From NCBI RefSeq assembly GCF_024220175.1, contig NZ_CP098502.1, forward strand, positions 3,352,514-3,416,513: a DNA stretch of 64,000 nucleotides. Direction: 5' to 3'. Below are positions 1 to 9,016 of the stretch, in pieces. Each line of letters begins with the position of its first letter. The first letter of the stretch is position 1. The DNA is from Paraconexibacter antarcticus (lineage in GTDB: Bacteria > Actinomycetota > Thermoleophilia > Solirubrobacterales > Solirubrobacteraceae). The translations under genes were made by a program, and so were the position numbers. The notes below the pieces were generated by a model. The model was not told where the DNA came from, did not search any database, and was given only the letters and a program-made list of their open reading frames with translations.

Positions 1-515
1 GTGCAGCCGATGCCCTTGGCGTACGCGAGGGTCAAGTCCTTCGCGTGGCCGGTCGCGTCCTGGTGGATCGCGATGAGGCCGGGGACGCCGGAGCCCTCGA
101 GGTACTGGCGGCGGACGAGGTGGCCCGGGCCCTTCGGCGCGGCGAGCGCGACGTCGACGCCGGCGGGCGGCTCGACCTCGCCGTAGAGGACCGAGAAGCC
201 GTGGCCGAAGAGGAGCAGGTTGCCCTCGGCGATGCCGTCGCGGACCTCGTCCTCCCACACCTGGCGGTGCAGCTCGTCGGGGACGAGCATCATCACGACG
301 TCACCCTGCGACGCAGCCTCGGCGATCGGGAGGACCGTGAGGCCCGCGTCCTTCGCCTTCTGCACCGAGGAGGAGTCATCGCGCAGGCCTACGACGACGT
401 TCACGCCGGAGTCCTTCAGGTTCTGGGCGTGGGCGTGGCCCTGCGACCCGAAGCCGATGATCGCGACGGTCTTGCCGTCGAGGAGGGTGAGGTCTGCGTC
501 GTTGTCGTAGTACAT
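1..515 (-). CDS. ilvC: Ketol-acid reductoisomerase, N-terminal part (cut by window edge)
   Basis: Reading leftward from the ATG at 515, 171 codons are open to the window edge, so the 3' half is missing. The product starts MYYDNDADLTLLDGK and has the dinucleotide-binding motif GFGSQGHAHAQNL near residue 22, then MLVPDELH and the KGPGHLVR stretch near residue 135. These are typical of class I KARI, which converts acetolactate or acetohydroxybutyrate with NADPH and Mg2+ in valine/isoleucine synthesis. The whole enzyme is usually about 335 residues, so the catalytic C-terminal knot domain lies outside the window. A methyltransferase gene ends 49 bases upstream on the same strand. The partner genes ilvB-ilvN are 15 kb away, separated by the menaquinone island. 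Identification is secure; regulation is not visible. Confidence 0.95.
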   Translation of the reverse strand, partial: MYYDNDADLTLLDGKTVAIIGFGSQGHAHAQNLKDSGVNVVVGLRDDSSSVQKAKDAGLTVLPIAEAASQGDVVMMLVPDELHRQVWEDEVRDGIAEGNLLLFGHGFSVLYGEVEPPAGVDVALAAPKGPGHLVRRQYLEGSGVPGLIAIHQDATGHAKDLTLAYAKGIGC

Positions 516-564
516 GGGGCGCGGACGATACCGACGGAGGCCGGGCCGCCGCGTCCTCGCGCGC

Positions 565-1425
565 TCAGGCGGTCGCGACGGCCACGAGCGTCCGGCCCGG
601 CACCGCGACCGCGCCGTCCTCGGCCGTGAACGTCGCGAGCCGCGCGTCGAACGCGTCCCGCAGCCGGTAGTGGTCCGCGGGCGCAAGGTCCTTCGTGAGG
701 CCGGCGAGCGTCGGCGACAGGTCGCGCTGGTGCTCCCAGGCGGCGTCGACGTCCGGGAACGTGAAGGTCAGGTCGACGGCGTCGACCGCGATGTCGGCGA
801 AGCCCGCGGTGGCGAGGATGTCGAAGAGCTCCTGACGGTCGGCGAGCGCGAACGGCCCGGGCCGGCCGGGCGGCGTCGGCTTCGCGAACCCGAGCTCGAC
901 CGAGATCGCGCTCGGCGTCGCGAGCAGCGGGTTGACCTCACGGACGTCCCACACCGCCAGCGCCACGCGCCCCTCGGGGCGCAGCACGCGCCGCGTCTCG
1001 CGCAGCGCCGTCTCCGGATCGGCGAGCAGCATGTAGCCCCAGCGGCAGAGGACGCCGTCGACCGTCGCCGTCTCGAGGTCGATCCACTCGGCCTCCATCG
1101 GCCGGGCCTCGACGACGTCGCTCAGGCCGAGCTCCGCCGCCCGCGCCCGCGCGACCTCGACCATCGCCTCGGCGCCGTCGGTGCAGATGAGCCTCCCGCC
1201 CGGCGCGACGAGCTCGGCGGCGAGCAGGCCCGTGTCGCCCGGGCCGGCGGCGAGCTCGAGGACGGTCTGCCCCGGCTGCGGCGCGATCGCGTCGATCATC
1301 CAGCGCGACACCGGCGCGGCCGCCGCCTGGAATGCCTCGCGGCGGGCGCCCCACCCGGCGGCGCCCTTCTCCCATTGCGTCCGGGACGCCGTCCGGAACG
1401 CGGCGACGTCCTCCTCGAGCCCCAT
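565..1425 (-). CDS. Class I SAM-dependent methyltransferase
   Basis: This 286-residue soluble protein has a SAM-binding motif I ([12 protein letters not shown], about residues 55-66), an acidic motif II end ([11 protein letters not shown]) and a post-I region [13 protein letters not shown]. The conserved MRxLRPEG-like segment is [15 protein letters not shown]. It belongs to the Methyltransf_11/25 type that includes UbiE/MenG relatives. Substrate cannot be read from sequence. Because a menaquinone gene island begins 2 kb away and no other C-methyltransferase for demethylmenaquinone is in the window, a role as MenG is possible but weak: the protein is longer than typical UbiE and is separated from the men genes by a secreted-protein gene. 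It starts at ATG 1425, six bases from the end of the upstream gene, so co-transcription with it is likely. Confidence 0.8.
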   Translation of the reverse strand: MGLEEDVAAFRTASRTQWEKGAAGWGARREAFQAAAAPVSRWMIDAIAPQPGQTVLELAAGPGDTGLLAAELVAPGGRLICTDGAEAMVEVARARAAELGLSDVVEARPMEAEWIDLETATVDGVLCRWGYMLLADPETALRETRRVLRPEGRVALAVWDVREVNPLLATPSAISVELGFAKPTPPGRPGPFALADRQELFDILATAGFADIAVDAVDLTFTFPDVDAAWEHQRDLSPTLAGLTKDLAPADHYRLRDAFDARLATFTAEDGAVAVPGRTLVAVATA

Positions 1426-1430
1426 CGGGG

Positions 1431-3488
1431 CTACTTGAGCCGGAAGCGGACGACCACGGGCGAGGACGGGACCCCGATGCCGTCGATCGCCACGACCGAG
1501 AGTTCGTAGAGGCCGGGCTTGACCTTCAGCGTCTTCTTCAGCCGGTAGCTGAACCGCCCGGTCTTGAACACGACCGGGAAGTACCGGGGCTTCTTGCAGC
1601 TCGCGCTCTTGAAGGTCGTCCTCCCGTCGAGGTACACGCAGGCCTTCGGGTTCTTCGGGGCCCTGGCCGTGCCGATCGCGAGGCGGCGGATCGAGATCTG
1701 GACGCCCTTGATGCCCGACTGGTCGGTCGCGGTGCCGGTGAAGGCGACCTTGCCGACGAGCACCGGGTCGAGCACGCGCTTGATCCTCCTCCCGATCTTC
1801 TCGTTCGCCGTGATCGCGTACTTGCCGTTGCGGCTCGGGGTCGTGACCGTGACGACCGGGGGCGTGCCCTCGGCGACCGCGACCGTCGGGATCGTCACCG
1901 TCGTGCTCTGGGCCCCCGACGTGTCGTAGACCGTGAGCGACCCGTTGTAGAGCCCCGGCTGCGCGAAGACGTGCGTCGTCGTGGGCGTCGTCGTCTCGAC
2001 GACCACGCCGTCGCCGAAGATCCAGTGGTACTTCGCGACACCGCCGCCGTCGGGGTCGGAGGACTTCGAGCCGTCGTAGGTGACGGCCGTGCCCGTGATC
2101 GTCCTGTTCGTCGACGTGCTCACCGCGGCGACCGGCGGCCGGTTGACGAACTCGTCGGCGCCGAGGTCCGTCGCCGGGCCGACCTGGCGGGGCTGCCCGT
2201 CGATGTCGGTCTGGCTCTCGGAGGCGATCGCCGCGCCGCCGGTGTCGATGACCGCCGCCGAGCCGCGCAGGTGGATGTTCTGCTTCGCGACGTTCACGAA
2301 CAGCGCCGCGTCCGTGTTGTTCGAGGTGCCGGAGGTGACGATGGTCGCGTTGCCGCTGTTCGCGCTCTTCGCGACGGTCGACGTGTCGGACTGGGTGATC
2401 GTGACCTTGGCGGTGTTCGGCACGCCCGTCAGCGGGAGGAGCGGGACCGGGAGCGCCGGCGTGAAGCTGTCGACGGTGCCGGCGCTCGCGCCGTGGACGA
2501 TCGAGCGGTCGAGGGTCAGCGCCATGTTGCCGACCGCGGTCTGCCCGCCGGCCGCGGCGTTGACGACGAACGGGTACTTCGCGCCCTGGATCGTGACGTG
2601 CGTCCCGACGACCGTGATGTTGCCGGGCGAGTCCATGCCCGAGATCGAGCCGGGCGTCGAGAACATGTGGATGCCGGAGCCGCTCGTGGCGCCGCCGAGC
2701 AGGACCGACGTGTCGAGGTTGACCGTCTTCGCGGCCGACGTCGCCGCGCTCGAGACGCTCAGCGCGTCCCCGGCCGGGTTGCCCGCGACGAGGGAGCTGC
2801 GGGTGATCGTGTTGAGGACCGGCGTGCCGGTCGTGTCGGCGCCGGTGATCGAGACGGCGGGGCCCTGGTTCGCGCCCGAGAGGACGAGGCTGTCGTTCAT
2901 CGCGATCGACGAGGACGGGTTGCCGACGACGGCGGCCGCCGTCTGGCCGGTCGCGCCGGCGGGACCGTTGACGATCGTCACGCGGTCGAGCTTGTTCGTG
3001 CCGCCGCCGACGGTCGGATCCACCTTGTAGGCGCCGGTGTCCGTGCCGCCGGCCGCGAGGCGGACGATGGCGGTGTTCTTCACCGTCGTGTCACGCCCGT
3101 TCACGAGGATGCCGGGGCCGGCGTTCGCGGCCGGGGTGATGGTCAGTCCGTCGACGACGTCGCCGCCGGCGAGCGTCAGCGTCGGGTCGCCGCTCGTCGT
3201 GCTCGCGGTCGTGATCGTCGTCGACCCCGCGGTGCCCTGGATGAGGACGTTCGCCTTCGTCAGGACGACCTTGGCGGGCTCCGAGTAGGTGCCCGGCCTG
3301 ACGATGATCGTGTCGCCCGCCGCGACCGCCGCGACCGCGGCCGTGAGCGTCTTGCACGTGTGGCCGGCGTCGCAGCCCGCGGCGGCCGCGCCGTCCACCG
3401 TGTACGTGGTGGCAGCCTGCGCAGCGGCCGGTGCGAGCACCCCCGCCGCGGCCGTGGCGAGGGTCAAGATGGTCACCCGTCGAGGCAT
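1431..3488 (-). CDS. Secreted parallel beta-helix protein with PKD domain
   Basis: A 685-residue exported protein. The N terminus [18 protein letters not shown] and an AAAQA cleavage-like site near residue 25 form a signal peptide. Residues about 35-430 carry repeating short Val/Ile/Asn/Thr-rich strands with GTYSE, AGSTTI and NTAIVRL elements, as in right-handed beta-helix (pectate-lyase-like) folds. The segment [10 protein letters not shown]...DLGADEF near residue 430-445 is the usual end of such choice-of-anchor-type proteins. A PKD domain follows ([10 protein letters not shown] to TVTIPTVAV, with [12 protein letters not shown] and HWIFGDG). A C-terminal beta-sandwich of about 120 residues with several Lys/Arg and two Cys completes it. 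No sortase or lipobox signal is seen. A cell-surface adhesin or polysaccharide-binding role is inference; no catalytic site is evident. Confidence 0.8.
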   Translation of the reverse strand: MPRRVTILTLATAAAGVLAPAAAQAATTYTVDGAAAAGCDAGHTCKTLTAAVAAVAAGDTIIVRPGTYSEPAKVVLTKANVLIQGTAGSTTITTASTTSGDPTLTLAGGDVVDGLTITPAANAGPGILVNGRDTTVKNTAIVRLAAGGTDTGAYKVDPTVGGGTNKLDRVTIVNGPAGATGQTAAAVVGNPSSSIAMNDSLVLSGANQGPAVSITGADTTGTPVLNTITRSSLVAGNPAGDALSVSSAATSAAKTVNLDTSVLLGGATSGSGIHMFSTPGSISGMDSPGNITVVGTHVTIQGAKYPFVVNAAAGGQTAVGNMALTLDRSIVHGASAGTVDSFTPALPVPLLPLTGVPNTAKVTITQSDTSTVAKSANSGNATIVTSGTSNNTDAALFVNVAKQNIHLRGSAAVIDTGGAAIASESQTDIDGQPRQVGPATDLGADEFVNRPPVAAVSTSTNRTITGTAVTYDGSKSSDPDGGGVAKYHWIFGDGVVVETTTPTTTHVFAQPGLYNGSLTVYDTSGAQSTTVTIPTVAVAEGTPPVVTVTTPSRNGKYAITANEKIGRRIKRVLDPVLVGKVAFTGTATDQSGIKGVQISIRRLAIGTARAPKNPKACVYLDGRTTFKSASCKKPRYFPVVFKTGRFSYRLKKTLKVKPGLYELSVVAIDGIGVPSSPVVVRFRLK

Positions 3489-3542
3489 CCGCGCATCCTA
3501 GACGGACCATGGGACGGTGGTGCCGGGTCCTCGTCGGTGCTC

Positions 3543-4829
3543 CTAGGTGAGGGAGCGGCGCAGGAGCTTCCCGGACGCCGTCCTCGGCAAGTCGTCCACG
3601 AAGCGGACCTCCTTCGGCACCTTGAACCGCGCGAGACGCGCCGCGCAGTGGGCGCGCAGCTCGTCCGGCGTCACCTCGGAGCCGGGCCGGAGGATGACCC
3701 GCGCGTGGACCGCCTCCCCCCACTCCGGGTCCGGCCGCCCGAGGACCGCGGCGTGCGCGACGGCGGGGTGCTCGGCGAGCGCCGCCTCGACCTCGGCCGG
3801 GGCGATGTTCTCGCCACCGCTCACGATGGTGTCCGCCTTGCGGCCGACGATGGTGAGCCGCCCCTCCGCATCGAGCCGCCCGAGGTCCCCCGTCGCGAGC
3901 CAGCGCGCCGGGTCGGTGCCGTTGACGGTCAGGCCGCGCACCTGGATCCCGCCATCGGCCTCGACCCGCACGCGCGTGCAGAAGAGCGGGGTCCCCGCGT
4001 CCGGCCGCACGTCGCCCGGACGCTGGGTCGTCACCTGGGAGCACGCCTCCGTCAGGCCGTAGGTCTGCGAGACCGGGACGCCGGCGGCGGCCGCGCGGCG
4101 CATGATCTCGGGCGGGACCGGCCCGCCGCCGACGAGGGCGCAGCGCAGGGCCGGGGGGTCCTGCAGCCCCGCGTCGAGGAGCCGGGCGAGGGTCGTCGAG
4201 ACGACCGAGACGATCGTGATGTCGTCCTCCATGAGCGCCGCGAGCGCCCGCTCGGTGTCCCAGCGCTCGTGGATGACCGCGGTCCCGCCGGTGATCGCCG
4301 AGCGGATGAGGATCGAGAGGCCGCCGACGTGGCTCAGCGGCAGGGTGCAGAGCCAGCGCTCGGGGCCAGGCGACCGCAGGGCGCTCGCGCCGCCGAGCGC
4401 GCTCCACAGCCAGTTGCCGAACGTGAGCCCGACGGGCTTCGGCGTGCCGCTCGTCCCGCTCGTCTGGATGACCGCGGCGGGCGCGTCGAGGTCATGGGTG
4501 AGGACCGGGGCGAAGCGGCCCGATGCGGTCGACGGGTCGCCGGCGGGCAGCTCGCCCAGGACGTGGTCGGCGGCGGGCCGCTCGGCCTCGGTGAGGCGCA
4601 GGTCGTGCGGGACCGCGACCGCGCCGCGGCGCCAGACGGCGTGCAGCGCGACGGCGAAGTCCTCACCGGGCGGGAGCGCGATCGCGACACGATCGCCCGC
4701 GAGGACCCCGTCGAGGCCGGCGGCCGCGCGCCGCGCGGCCCGCTCCAGCTCGGCGTAGGTGAGCGCGCCGACGGCCGGCCGGTCCGGATGGGCCGCCGCC
4801 GCGCGGGGAAGCCAGGCGTCGATGAGCAC
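3543..4829 (-). CDS. menE: o-Succinylbenzoate-CoA ligase (MenE)
   Basis: A 428-residue ANL-family adenylate-forming enzyme. Visible motifs in order are the P-loop [14 protein letters not shown] (about residue 125), [38 protein letters not shown] and the C-terminal catalytic lysine segment [12 protein letters not shown]. MenE activates o-succinylbenzoate with ATP and CoA before ring closure by MenB. Assignment to MenE rather than a general acyl-CoA synthetase rests on its short length and on lying back to back with menB in a men gene island. I chose GTG at 4829; an in-frame TTG at 4838 is an alternative. Only about 24 bases separate it from the divergent menB start, so the two promoters must overlap coding sequence or the transcripts are nearly leaderless. 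Confidence 0.88.
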   Translation of the reverse strand: MLIDAWLPRAAAAHPDRPAVGALTYAELERAARRAAAGLDGVLAGDRVAIALPPGEDFAVALHAVWRRGAVAVPHDLRLTEAERPAADHVLGELPAGDPSTASGRFAPVLTHDLDAPAAVIQTSGTSGTPKPVGLTFGNWLWSALGGASALRSPGPERWLCTLPLSHVGGLSILIRSAITGGTAVIHERWDTERALAALMEDDITIVSVVSTTLARLLDAGLQDPPALRCALVGGGPVPPEIMRRAAAAGVPVSQTYGLTEACSQVTTQRPGDVRPDAGTPLFCTRVRVEADGGIQVRGLTVNGTDPARWLATGDLGRLDAEGRLTIVGRKADTIVSGGENIAPAEVEAALAEHPAVAHAAVLGRPDPEWGEAVHARVILRPGSEVTPDELRAHCAARLARFKVPKEVRFVDDLPRTASGKLLRRSLT

Positions 4830-4853
4830 GCCGCTCAAAGTAGCCTGCGTCCC

Positions 4854-5693
4854 ATGTCTGTGACCTGGACGCCGGCCGGCGAGTACGAGGACATCCGCTA
4901 CGAGATCAGCGAGGACGGGATCGCGAAGGTGACGATCAACCGCCCCGAGGTCCGCAACGCGTTCCGTCCCCAAACCCTCATCGAGGTCTCCCACGCCTTC
5001 GAGGCGGCCCGGGAGGACGTCGACGTCGGCGTCATCATCCTCACCGGCGAGGGGCCGCTGGCGTTCTGCTCCGGCGGGGACCAGAACGTCCGCGGCGACA
5101 CGGGCTACCTGACCGACCCGACCGCCTCGGGCCGCGCCGCGGTCGGGCGCTTCCACGTCACCGACCTCCAGGTCCAGATGCGGCGCCTGCCGAAGCCGGT
5201 CATCGCGATGGTCGCGGGCTACGCGGTCGGCGGCGGCCACGTCCTGCACCTCTGCTGCGACCTGACGATCGCCGCGGACAACGCGCGCTTCGGGCAGACC
5301 GGCCCCCGCGTCGGCTCGTGGGACGGCGGTTTCGGCGCGTCGCTCCTCGCCGACCTCATCGGGACGAAGAAGGCCAAGGAGGTCTGGATGCTCTGCCGTC
5401 AGTACGACGCGCAGGAGGCCCTCCGGATGGGGCTCATCAACACCGTCGTCCCGCTCGAGCAGCTCGAGGAGGAGACGGTGAAGTGGTGCCGCGAGATGCT
5501 CGCCCTCTCCCCCTTCGCCCTGCGCCTCGTGAAGTCGAGCTTCAACGCGCACGAGGACGGCTACGCGGGCATCCAGCAGCTCGCCCACGACGCGAACCTC
5601 CTCTTCTACGGGAACGAGGAGGCGCAGGAGGGCCGCAACGCCTACCGCGAGAAGCGCAAGCCCGACTTCGGCAAGTTCCCGCGACGGGCCTAG
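4854..5693 (+). CDS. menB: 1,4-Dihydroxy-2-naphthoyl-CoA synthase
   Basis: A 279-residue crotonase-fold enzyme starting [17 protein letters not shown]. It shows the oxyanion-hole segment [12 protein letters not shown] (about residues 68-79), the second hole element [13 protein letters not shown], and the MenB-specific [13 protein letters not shown] and C-terminal [20 protein letters not shown] signatures. It cyclises o-succinylbenzoyl-CoA to dihydroxynaphthoyl-CoA in the cytoplasm. An Asp near RVGSWDGG takes the catalytic position. The ATG at 4854 is confirmed by homology to MenB N termini. menA follows after 9 bases, then menC, so menB-menA-menC form one operon running right. Confidence 0.95.
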   Translation: MSVTWTPAGEYEDIRYEISEDGIAKVTINRPEVRNAFRPQTLIEVSHAFEAAREDVDVGVIILTGEGPLAFCSGGDQNVRGDTGYLTDPTASGRAAVGRFHVTDLQVQMRRLPKPVIAMVAGYAVGGGHVLHLCCDLTIAADNARFGQTGPRVGSWDGGFGASLLADLIGTKKAKEVWMLCRQYDAQEALRMGLINTVVPLEQLEEETVKWCREMLALSPFALRLVKSSFNAHEDGYAGIQQLAHDANLLFYGNEEAQEGRNAYREKRKPDFGKFPRRA

Positions 5694-5702
5694 GGCGCGC
5701 GG

Positions 5703-6581
5703 ATGGTGAAGATCTGGCTCATGGCCGCGCGGGTGCGGACGCTCCCCGCGGCCATCGCCCCCGTGCTCGTCGGCACCGCGATCGCGCAGGCGCTGGACGA
5801 CCGCTTCGACGTCTTCCGGTTCCTCGCCGCGCTGCTCGGCGCGCTCTTCATCCAGGTCGGGACGAACCTCTCCAACGACTACTCGGACGCACGCCGCGGC
5901 GCGGACACCGAGGACCGCCTCGGGCCGGTACGGGTGACCGCCGGCGGCCTCGTCCCGCCGTCCCAGGTCCTCCTCGCCACCTACATCACGTTCGGCCTGG
6001 CCGTGCTCTGCGGCGTCTACCTCGTCGCGACCGCCGGCTACGAGCTGCTCATCGTCGGCGTGCTCTCGATCGCCGCGGGCGTCCTCTACACGGGCGGCCC
6101 GCGCCCCTACGGCTACGAAGGCCTCGGCGAGGTCTTCGTCTTCATCTTCTTCGGCCTCGCCGCCGTCGCCGGGTCGACGTTCGCGCAGATCGAGCGCTGG
6201 CCGTGGGAGGCGCTCGCGTACGCGGTGCCGGTCGGCCTGCTCGCGAGCGCGATCCTCGTCGTGAACAACGTCCGCGACATGGACACCGACCGCCGCGTGG
6301 GCAAGCGGACGCTCGCGGTGCGGCTCGGGCGCGCGAAGACCCGGCGGATGTACGCCGTCATGGTCTACGGCGCCTTCCTCACCGCGCTCATCCCGTGGGT
6401 CTTCGGCCCGCTCAGCGCGTGGACGGCGCTCTGCCTCCTCGCGATCCCGCTCGCGGCGAAGCTCGTCCGGACGGTCAGCGGCCACACCGACGGCCCGACG
6501 CTCAACGGCGCGCTCGCGGGGACCGGCCAGCTGCAGCTCGTGTTCTGCGTGCTGTTGTCCGCGGGCATCCTGCTCACGTGA
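5703..6581 (+). CDS. menA: 1,4-Dihydroxy-2-naphthoate polyprenyltransferase
   Basis: A 292-residue UbiA-superfamily integral membrane prenyltransferase with about eight to nine hydrophobic segments. The first Asp-rich motif is NLSNDYSDARRGAD (about residues 57-70) and the second is NNVRDMDTDRRVGKRT (about residues 188-203); both bind the Mg2+-diphosphate of the prenyl donor. It attaches the isoprenoid tail to dihydroxynaphthoate, giving demethylmenaquinone. It starts at ATG 5703, nine bases after menB, and is followed 39 bases later by menC. Length and motif spacing match MenA rather than haem O synthase or UbiA. Confidence 0.93.
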   Translation: MVKIWLMAARVRTLPAAIAPVLVGTAIAQALDDRFDVFRFLAALLGALFIQVGTNLSNDYSDARRGADTEDRLGPVRVTAGGLVPPSQVLLATYITFGLAVLCGVYLVATAGYELLIVGVLSIAAGVLYTGGPRPYGYEGLGEVFVFIFFGLAAVAGSTFAQIERWPWEALAYAVPVGLLASAILVVNNVRDMDTDRRVGKRTLAVRLGRAKTRRMYAVMVYGAFLTALIPWVFGPLSAWTALCLLAIPLAAKLVRTVSGHTDGPTLNGALAGTGQLQLVFCVLLSAGILLT

Positions 6582-6620
6582 GGCAGCGGGCCGCGCGGCC
6601 CGCATAGACTCGCCTCAGCC

Positions 6621-7649
6621 GTGCCGACCGTCGCGCTCCACCACGAGACCGTCCGCCTGAAGACGCCGCTCGTGACGGCCTTCGGGGACGTCCGCGAGCG
6701 CGACCTGCTCCTCTTCGAACTCACCGGCGCCGACGGCGTCACCGGGCGCGGCGAGTGCGCGCCGCTCACCGCCTATGACGGCGTCCCGCTCGAGGTCGCC
6801 GTCGAGGCGCTCGCCGTCTACGCGTCGATCCTCCAGGGCTTCGACGACGACACGCCCGGGATGCGGATGCTCGACGCCTGCCGGGACGCCGCGGACATCC
6901 CGGTCGCGCTCGCCGCCGTCGACCTCGCGCTGTGGGACCGCGCGGGCCGGCGGGCGGGCCGGTCCGTCGCCTCGCTCATCACCGACGACGCCCTCGACGC
7001 CGTGCCGGTCAACGCGACGATCGGCGCCCACGACCGCGCCGGGGCGGCCACCGCCGCAGCGGCGGCCCGCGACGCCGGGTACGGCTGCATCAAGCTCAAG
7101 GTCGGTGTCGGGGACGACGCCGGCCGCGTCGCCGCGGTCCGCGCCGCCGCGGGCCCGGAGATGCTGCTCCGCCTGGACGCCAACGGCGCCTGGGACGTCG
7201 AGCAGGCGGTTGCCACGATCGACGCGCTCTCCCCCGCCGGCCTCGAGCTCGTCGAGGAGCCCGTCCACGGGGTCGAGGGGCTGCGCGCCGTCCGGGAGCG
7301 GGTCGCCGTGCGCATCGCGATGGACGAGACCGCCGAGGACATCGGTGCCCTCATCGCCGGCGGCGCCGACGCCGTCTGCCTGAAGATCTCCCGTTGCGGC
7401 GGGATCTCCGGCCTGCTCGCCCAGGCCGCGCTCGTCCAGCAGGGCGGCGCCGAGGTCTACCTCGCGTCGACGTTCGACGGGCCGCTCGGGATCGCCGCCG
7501 CGGTGCACGTCGCCGCCGCGCTGCGGGTCCAGGCCGCCTGCGGGCTCGCCACGCTCGAGCACCTCGACCTCGACGTCCCGCCCGAGCTCGCCGTCCGCGC
7601 GGGGTCGATCCGCGTGCCGACCGGCGGCGGCCTGCTCGGCGAGCTCTGA
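6621..7649 (+). CDS. menC: o-Succinylbenzoate synthase
   Basis: A 342-residue enolase-superfamily protein beginning at GTG 6621. The N-terminal capping domain has GRGECAPLTAYDG; the barrel carries the K-x-K pair CIKLKVGVG (about residues 155-163), metal ligands in LRLDANGAWD, LVEEPVHG and AMDETAED, and the second catalytic lysine in CLKISRCGG. These are the MLE/OSBS catalytic residues. The enzyme dehydrates SHCHC to o-succinylbenzoate. Dipeptide epimerase or racemase activity is possible in this family, but the position between menA and menH makes OSBS the best reading. It lies in the menB-menA-menC run. Confidence 0.9.
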   Translation: MPTVALHHETVRLKTPLVTAFGDVRERDLLLFELTGADGVTGRGECAPLTAYDGVPLEVAVEALAVYASILQGFDDDTPGMRMLDACRDAADIPVALAAVDLALWDRAGRRAGRSVASLITDDALDAVPVNATIGAHDRAGAATAAAAARDAGYGCIKLKVGVGDDAGRVAAVRAAAGPEMLLRLDANGAWDVEQAVATIDALSPAGLELVEEPVHGVEGLRAVRERVAVRIAMDETAEDIGALIAGGADAVCLKISRCGGISGLLAQAALVQQGGAEVYLASTFDGPLGIAAAVHVAAALRVQAACGLATLEHLDLDVPPELAVRAGSIRVPTGGGLLGEL

Positions 7650-7749
7650 GGTCGGCGGAAAGACACTTGCGCCGCGGCGCCCGCCGGGAGGACGATGCGC
7701 GGGAGAGGTCCGGGCGCCGGATCCGGGCCGCCGACCCAAGGAGCTGCAG

Positions 7750-8136
7750 ATGGCTGAGCGGACGCTGTTCATCGGCTGGGGCACTCCGGTCCCCGGGCGC
7801 GAGGACCGGGCGCTGGAGGTCTTCGACGACGCGATCGGCATCCTCGGCCGGGCCGAGCAGGACGGCCGGATCGTCGGGTTCGACGTCGTCCTCCTGGACC
7901 CGAACCGGGACCTGAACGGCTACATCCAGGTGGCGGGGACCGTCGAGCAGATCGCGGCGCTCCGTGCCCACCCCGAGTTCGTCCGCAACACCGCGGACGC
8001 CCAGCTCGCGGTGGCCGACGTCCGCCACGTCGAGGGCTGGGCGGGCGCCGGGGTGAACCGCAAGATGGCGACCTACCGCGAGGCGCTCGGCGAGGTCGCC
8101 GGCGACCCGCTGCGGGAGGTCCCGCACTACGCCTGA
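7750..8136 (+). CDS. Conserved hypothetical protein, 128 residues
   Basis: A soluble protein starting MAERTLFIGWGTPVPGRE, preceded by a good Shine-Dalgarno (AAGGAG at 7738-7743, seven bases before the ATG). The pattern of short strand, GREDRAL helix, RIVGFDVVLLDP strand and a second helix IAALRAHPEF resembles a dimeric alpha/beta (ferredoxin-like) barrel, but I do not recognise the family. No catalytic motif is obvious. It sits between menC and the convergent menH gene; whether it belongs to quinone synthesis is unknown. The 100 bases before it are GC-rich without a gene. Confidence 0.75.
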   Translation: MAERTLFIGWGTPVPGREDRALEVFDDAIGILGRAEQDGRIVGFDVVLLDPNRDLNGYIQVAGTVEQIAALRAHPEFVRNTADAQLAVADVRHVEGWAGAGVNRKMATYREALGEVAGDPLREVPHYA

Positions 8137-8145
8137 GCACCGGGG

Positions 8146-8922
8146 TCAGGGGGCGCCGGGTACGGCGACCGCGGTGGCGAGGACACCCGCCACCGCCCCG
8201 GGCACCTCGCGGGGCAGGCCGTGTCCGGCGCCGGGGACGACGGTGAGCGTCGCGGCCGGCAGCGCGGCCGCGAGGCGCTCCCCGAGGGCGCGGAACTTCG
8301 CGTCGCGCTCCCCGACGACGACGTGGGCGGGCATCGTCAGCTCGCCGAGCCGGTCCCACAGCGGCGTCATCTCGCCGGTCCCGATGCCGCGCAGCGACGC
8401 GGCGAGTCCCTCCGGCGTGGAGCGGGCGATGTCGGCGCGCTGGGCGGCCCGGGCGTGCGGCGGGTCCTGCGCGAAGAGCGGCTGCGTCGTCCACTCGACG
8501 GCGAACGGCGCCAGGCCGTCGCGCTGGATCCGGAGGGCGAGCGCGGTGTCGGCGTCGCGGCGGGCGGCGCGGTCCTGCTCGGCGTCCAGGCCCGCCGTCG
8601 TCGCGACGAGGACGAGGCCGGCGACCCGCTCGGGGGCCGCGAGCGCCACGTGGAGCGCGACCCGGCCGCCGAGCGAGTAGCCCCCGAGGACAAAGCGCGG
8701 CGGCGCCTCGCCGAGGACGTCCCGCGTGCAGGCCGCGAAGCTCACCGGGCGCGCGCCCGCGCGCGTGCCGTGGCCGCGGAGGTCCGGGGTGCGGACGTCG
8801 AGGCCCGGCGCCAGGCCGGCGCGCACGCCGTCCCACATCGCGCCGGTCCCGGCGAACCCGTGCAGCAGGACGAGCGGAGCGGGCGCGTCGGCGGTGCTCG
8901 GGGTGGCCACGGTCCACATCAT
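8146..8922 (-). CDS. menH: Alpha/beta hydrolase, likely SHCHC synthase (MenH)
   Basis: A 258-residue alpha/beta hydrolase. The oxyanion segment VLLHGFAGTGAMWD comes near residue 20, the nucleophile elbow is GGYSLGGRVALH (Ser about residue 91), and the catalytic His lies in PGAGHGLPREVP near the C terminus. MenH removes pyruvate from SEPHCHC, the product of MenD, to give SHCHC for MenC. The neighbouring menC and menD and the G-Y-S-x-G-G-R elbow favour MenH; a generic esterase cannot be excluded. Two adjacent ATGs at 8922 and 8919 are possible starts. It diverges from menD with about 95 bases between the starts, the probable shared promoter region. Confidence 0.8.
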   Translation of the reverse strand: MMWTVATPSTADAPAPLVLLHGFAGTGAMWDGVRAGLAPGLDVRTPDLRGHGTRAGARPVSFAACTRDVLGEAPPRFVLGGYSLGGRVALHVALAAPERVAGLVLVATTAGLDAEQDRAARRDADTALALRIQRDGLAPFAVEWTTQPLFAQDPPHARAAQRADIARSTPEGLAASLRGIGTGEMTPLWDRLGELTMPAHVVVGERDAKFRALGERLAAALPAATLTVVPGAGHGLPREVPGAVAGVLATAVAVPGAP

Positions 8923-9016
8923 CGCGCGTATACCGTGCGAGCCGCATGAGCACGAAGAGCTTCGGCCAGGGGGCTCGCGTCCCGTCCACGTGGTCAACGA
9001 CCCGGAAGGTTCCCCG

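Noticed and set aside
1332..5693. A 1453-codon plus-strand frame ending in menB
   Set aside because: Only its last 279 codons (menB from 4854) are real. The rest is Arg/Asp/Gly-rich noise opposite the methyltransferase, PKD protein and menE, as expected in very GC-rich DNA.
3543..6605. A 1020-codon minus-strand frame containing menE
   Set aside because: Residues before the MenE start are charged low-complexity translation antisense to menB and menA; no fusion protein is supported.
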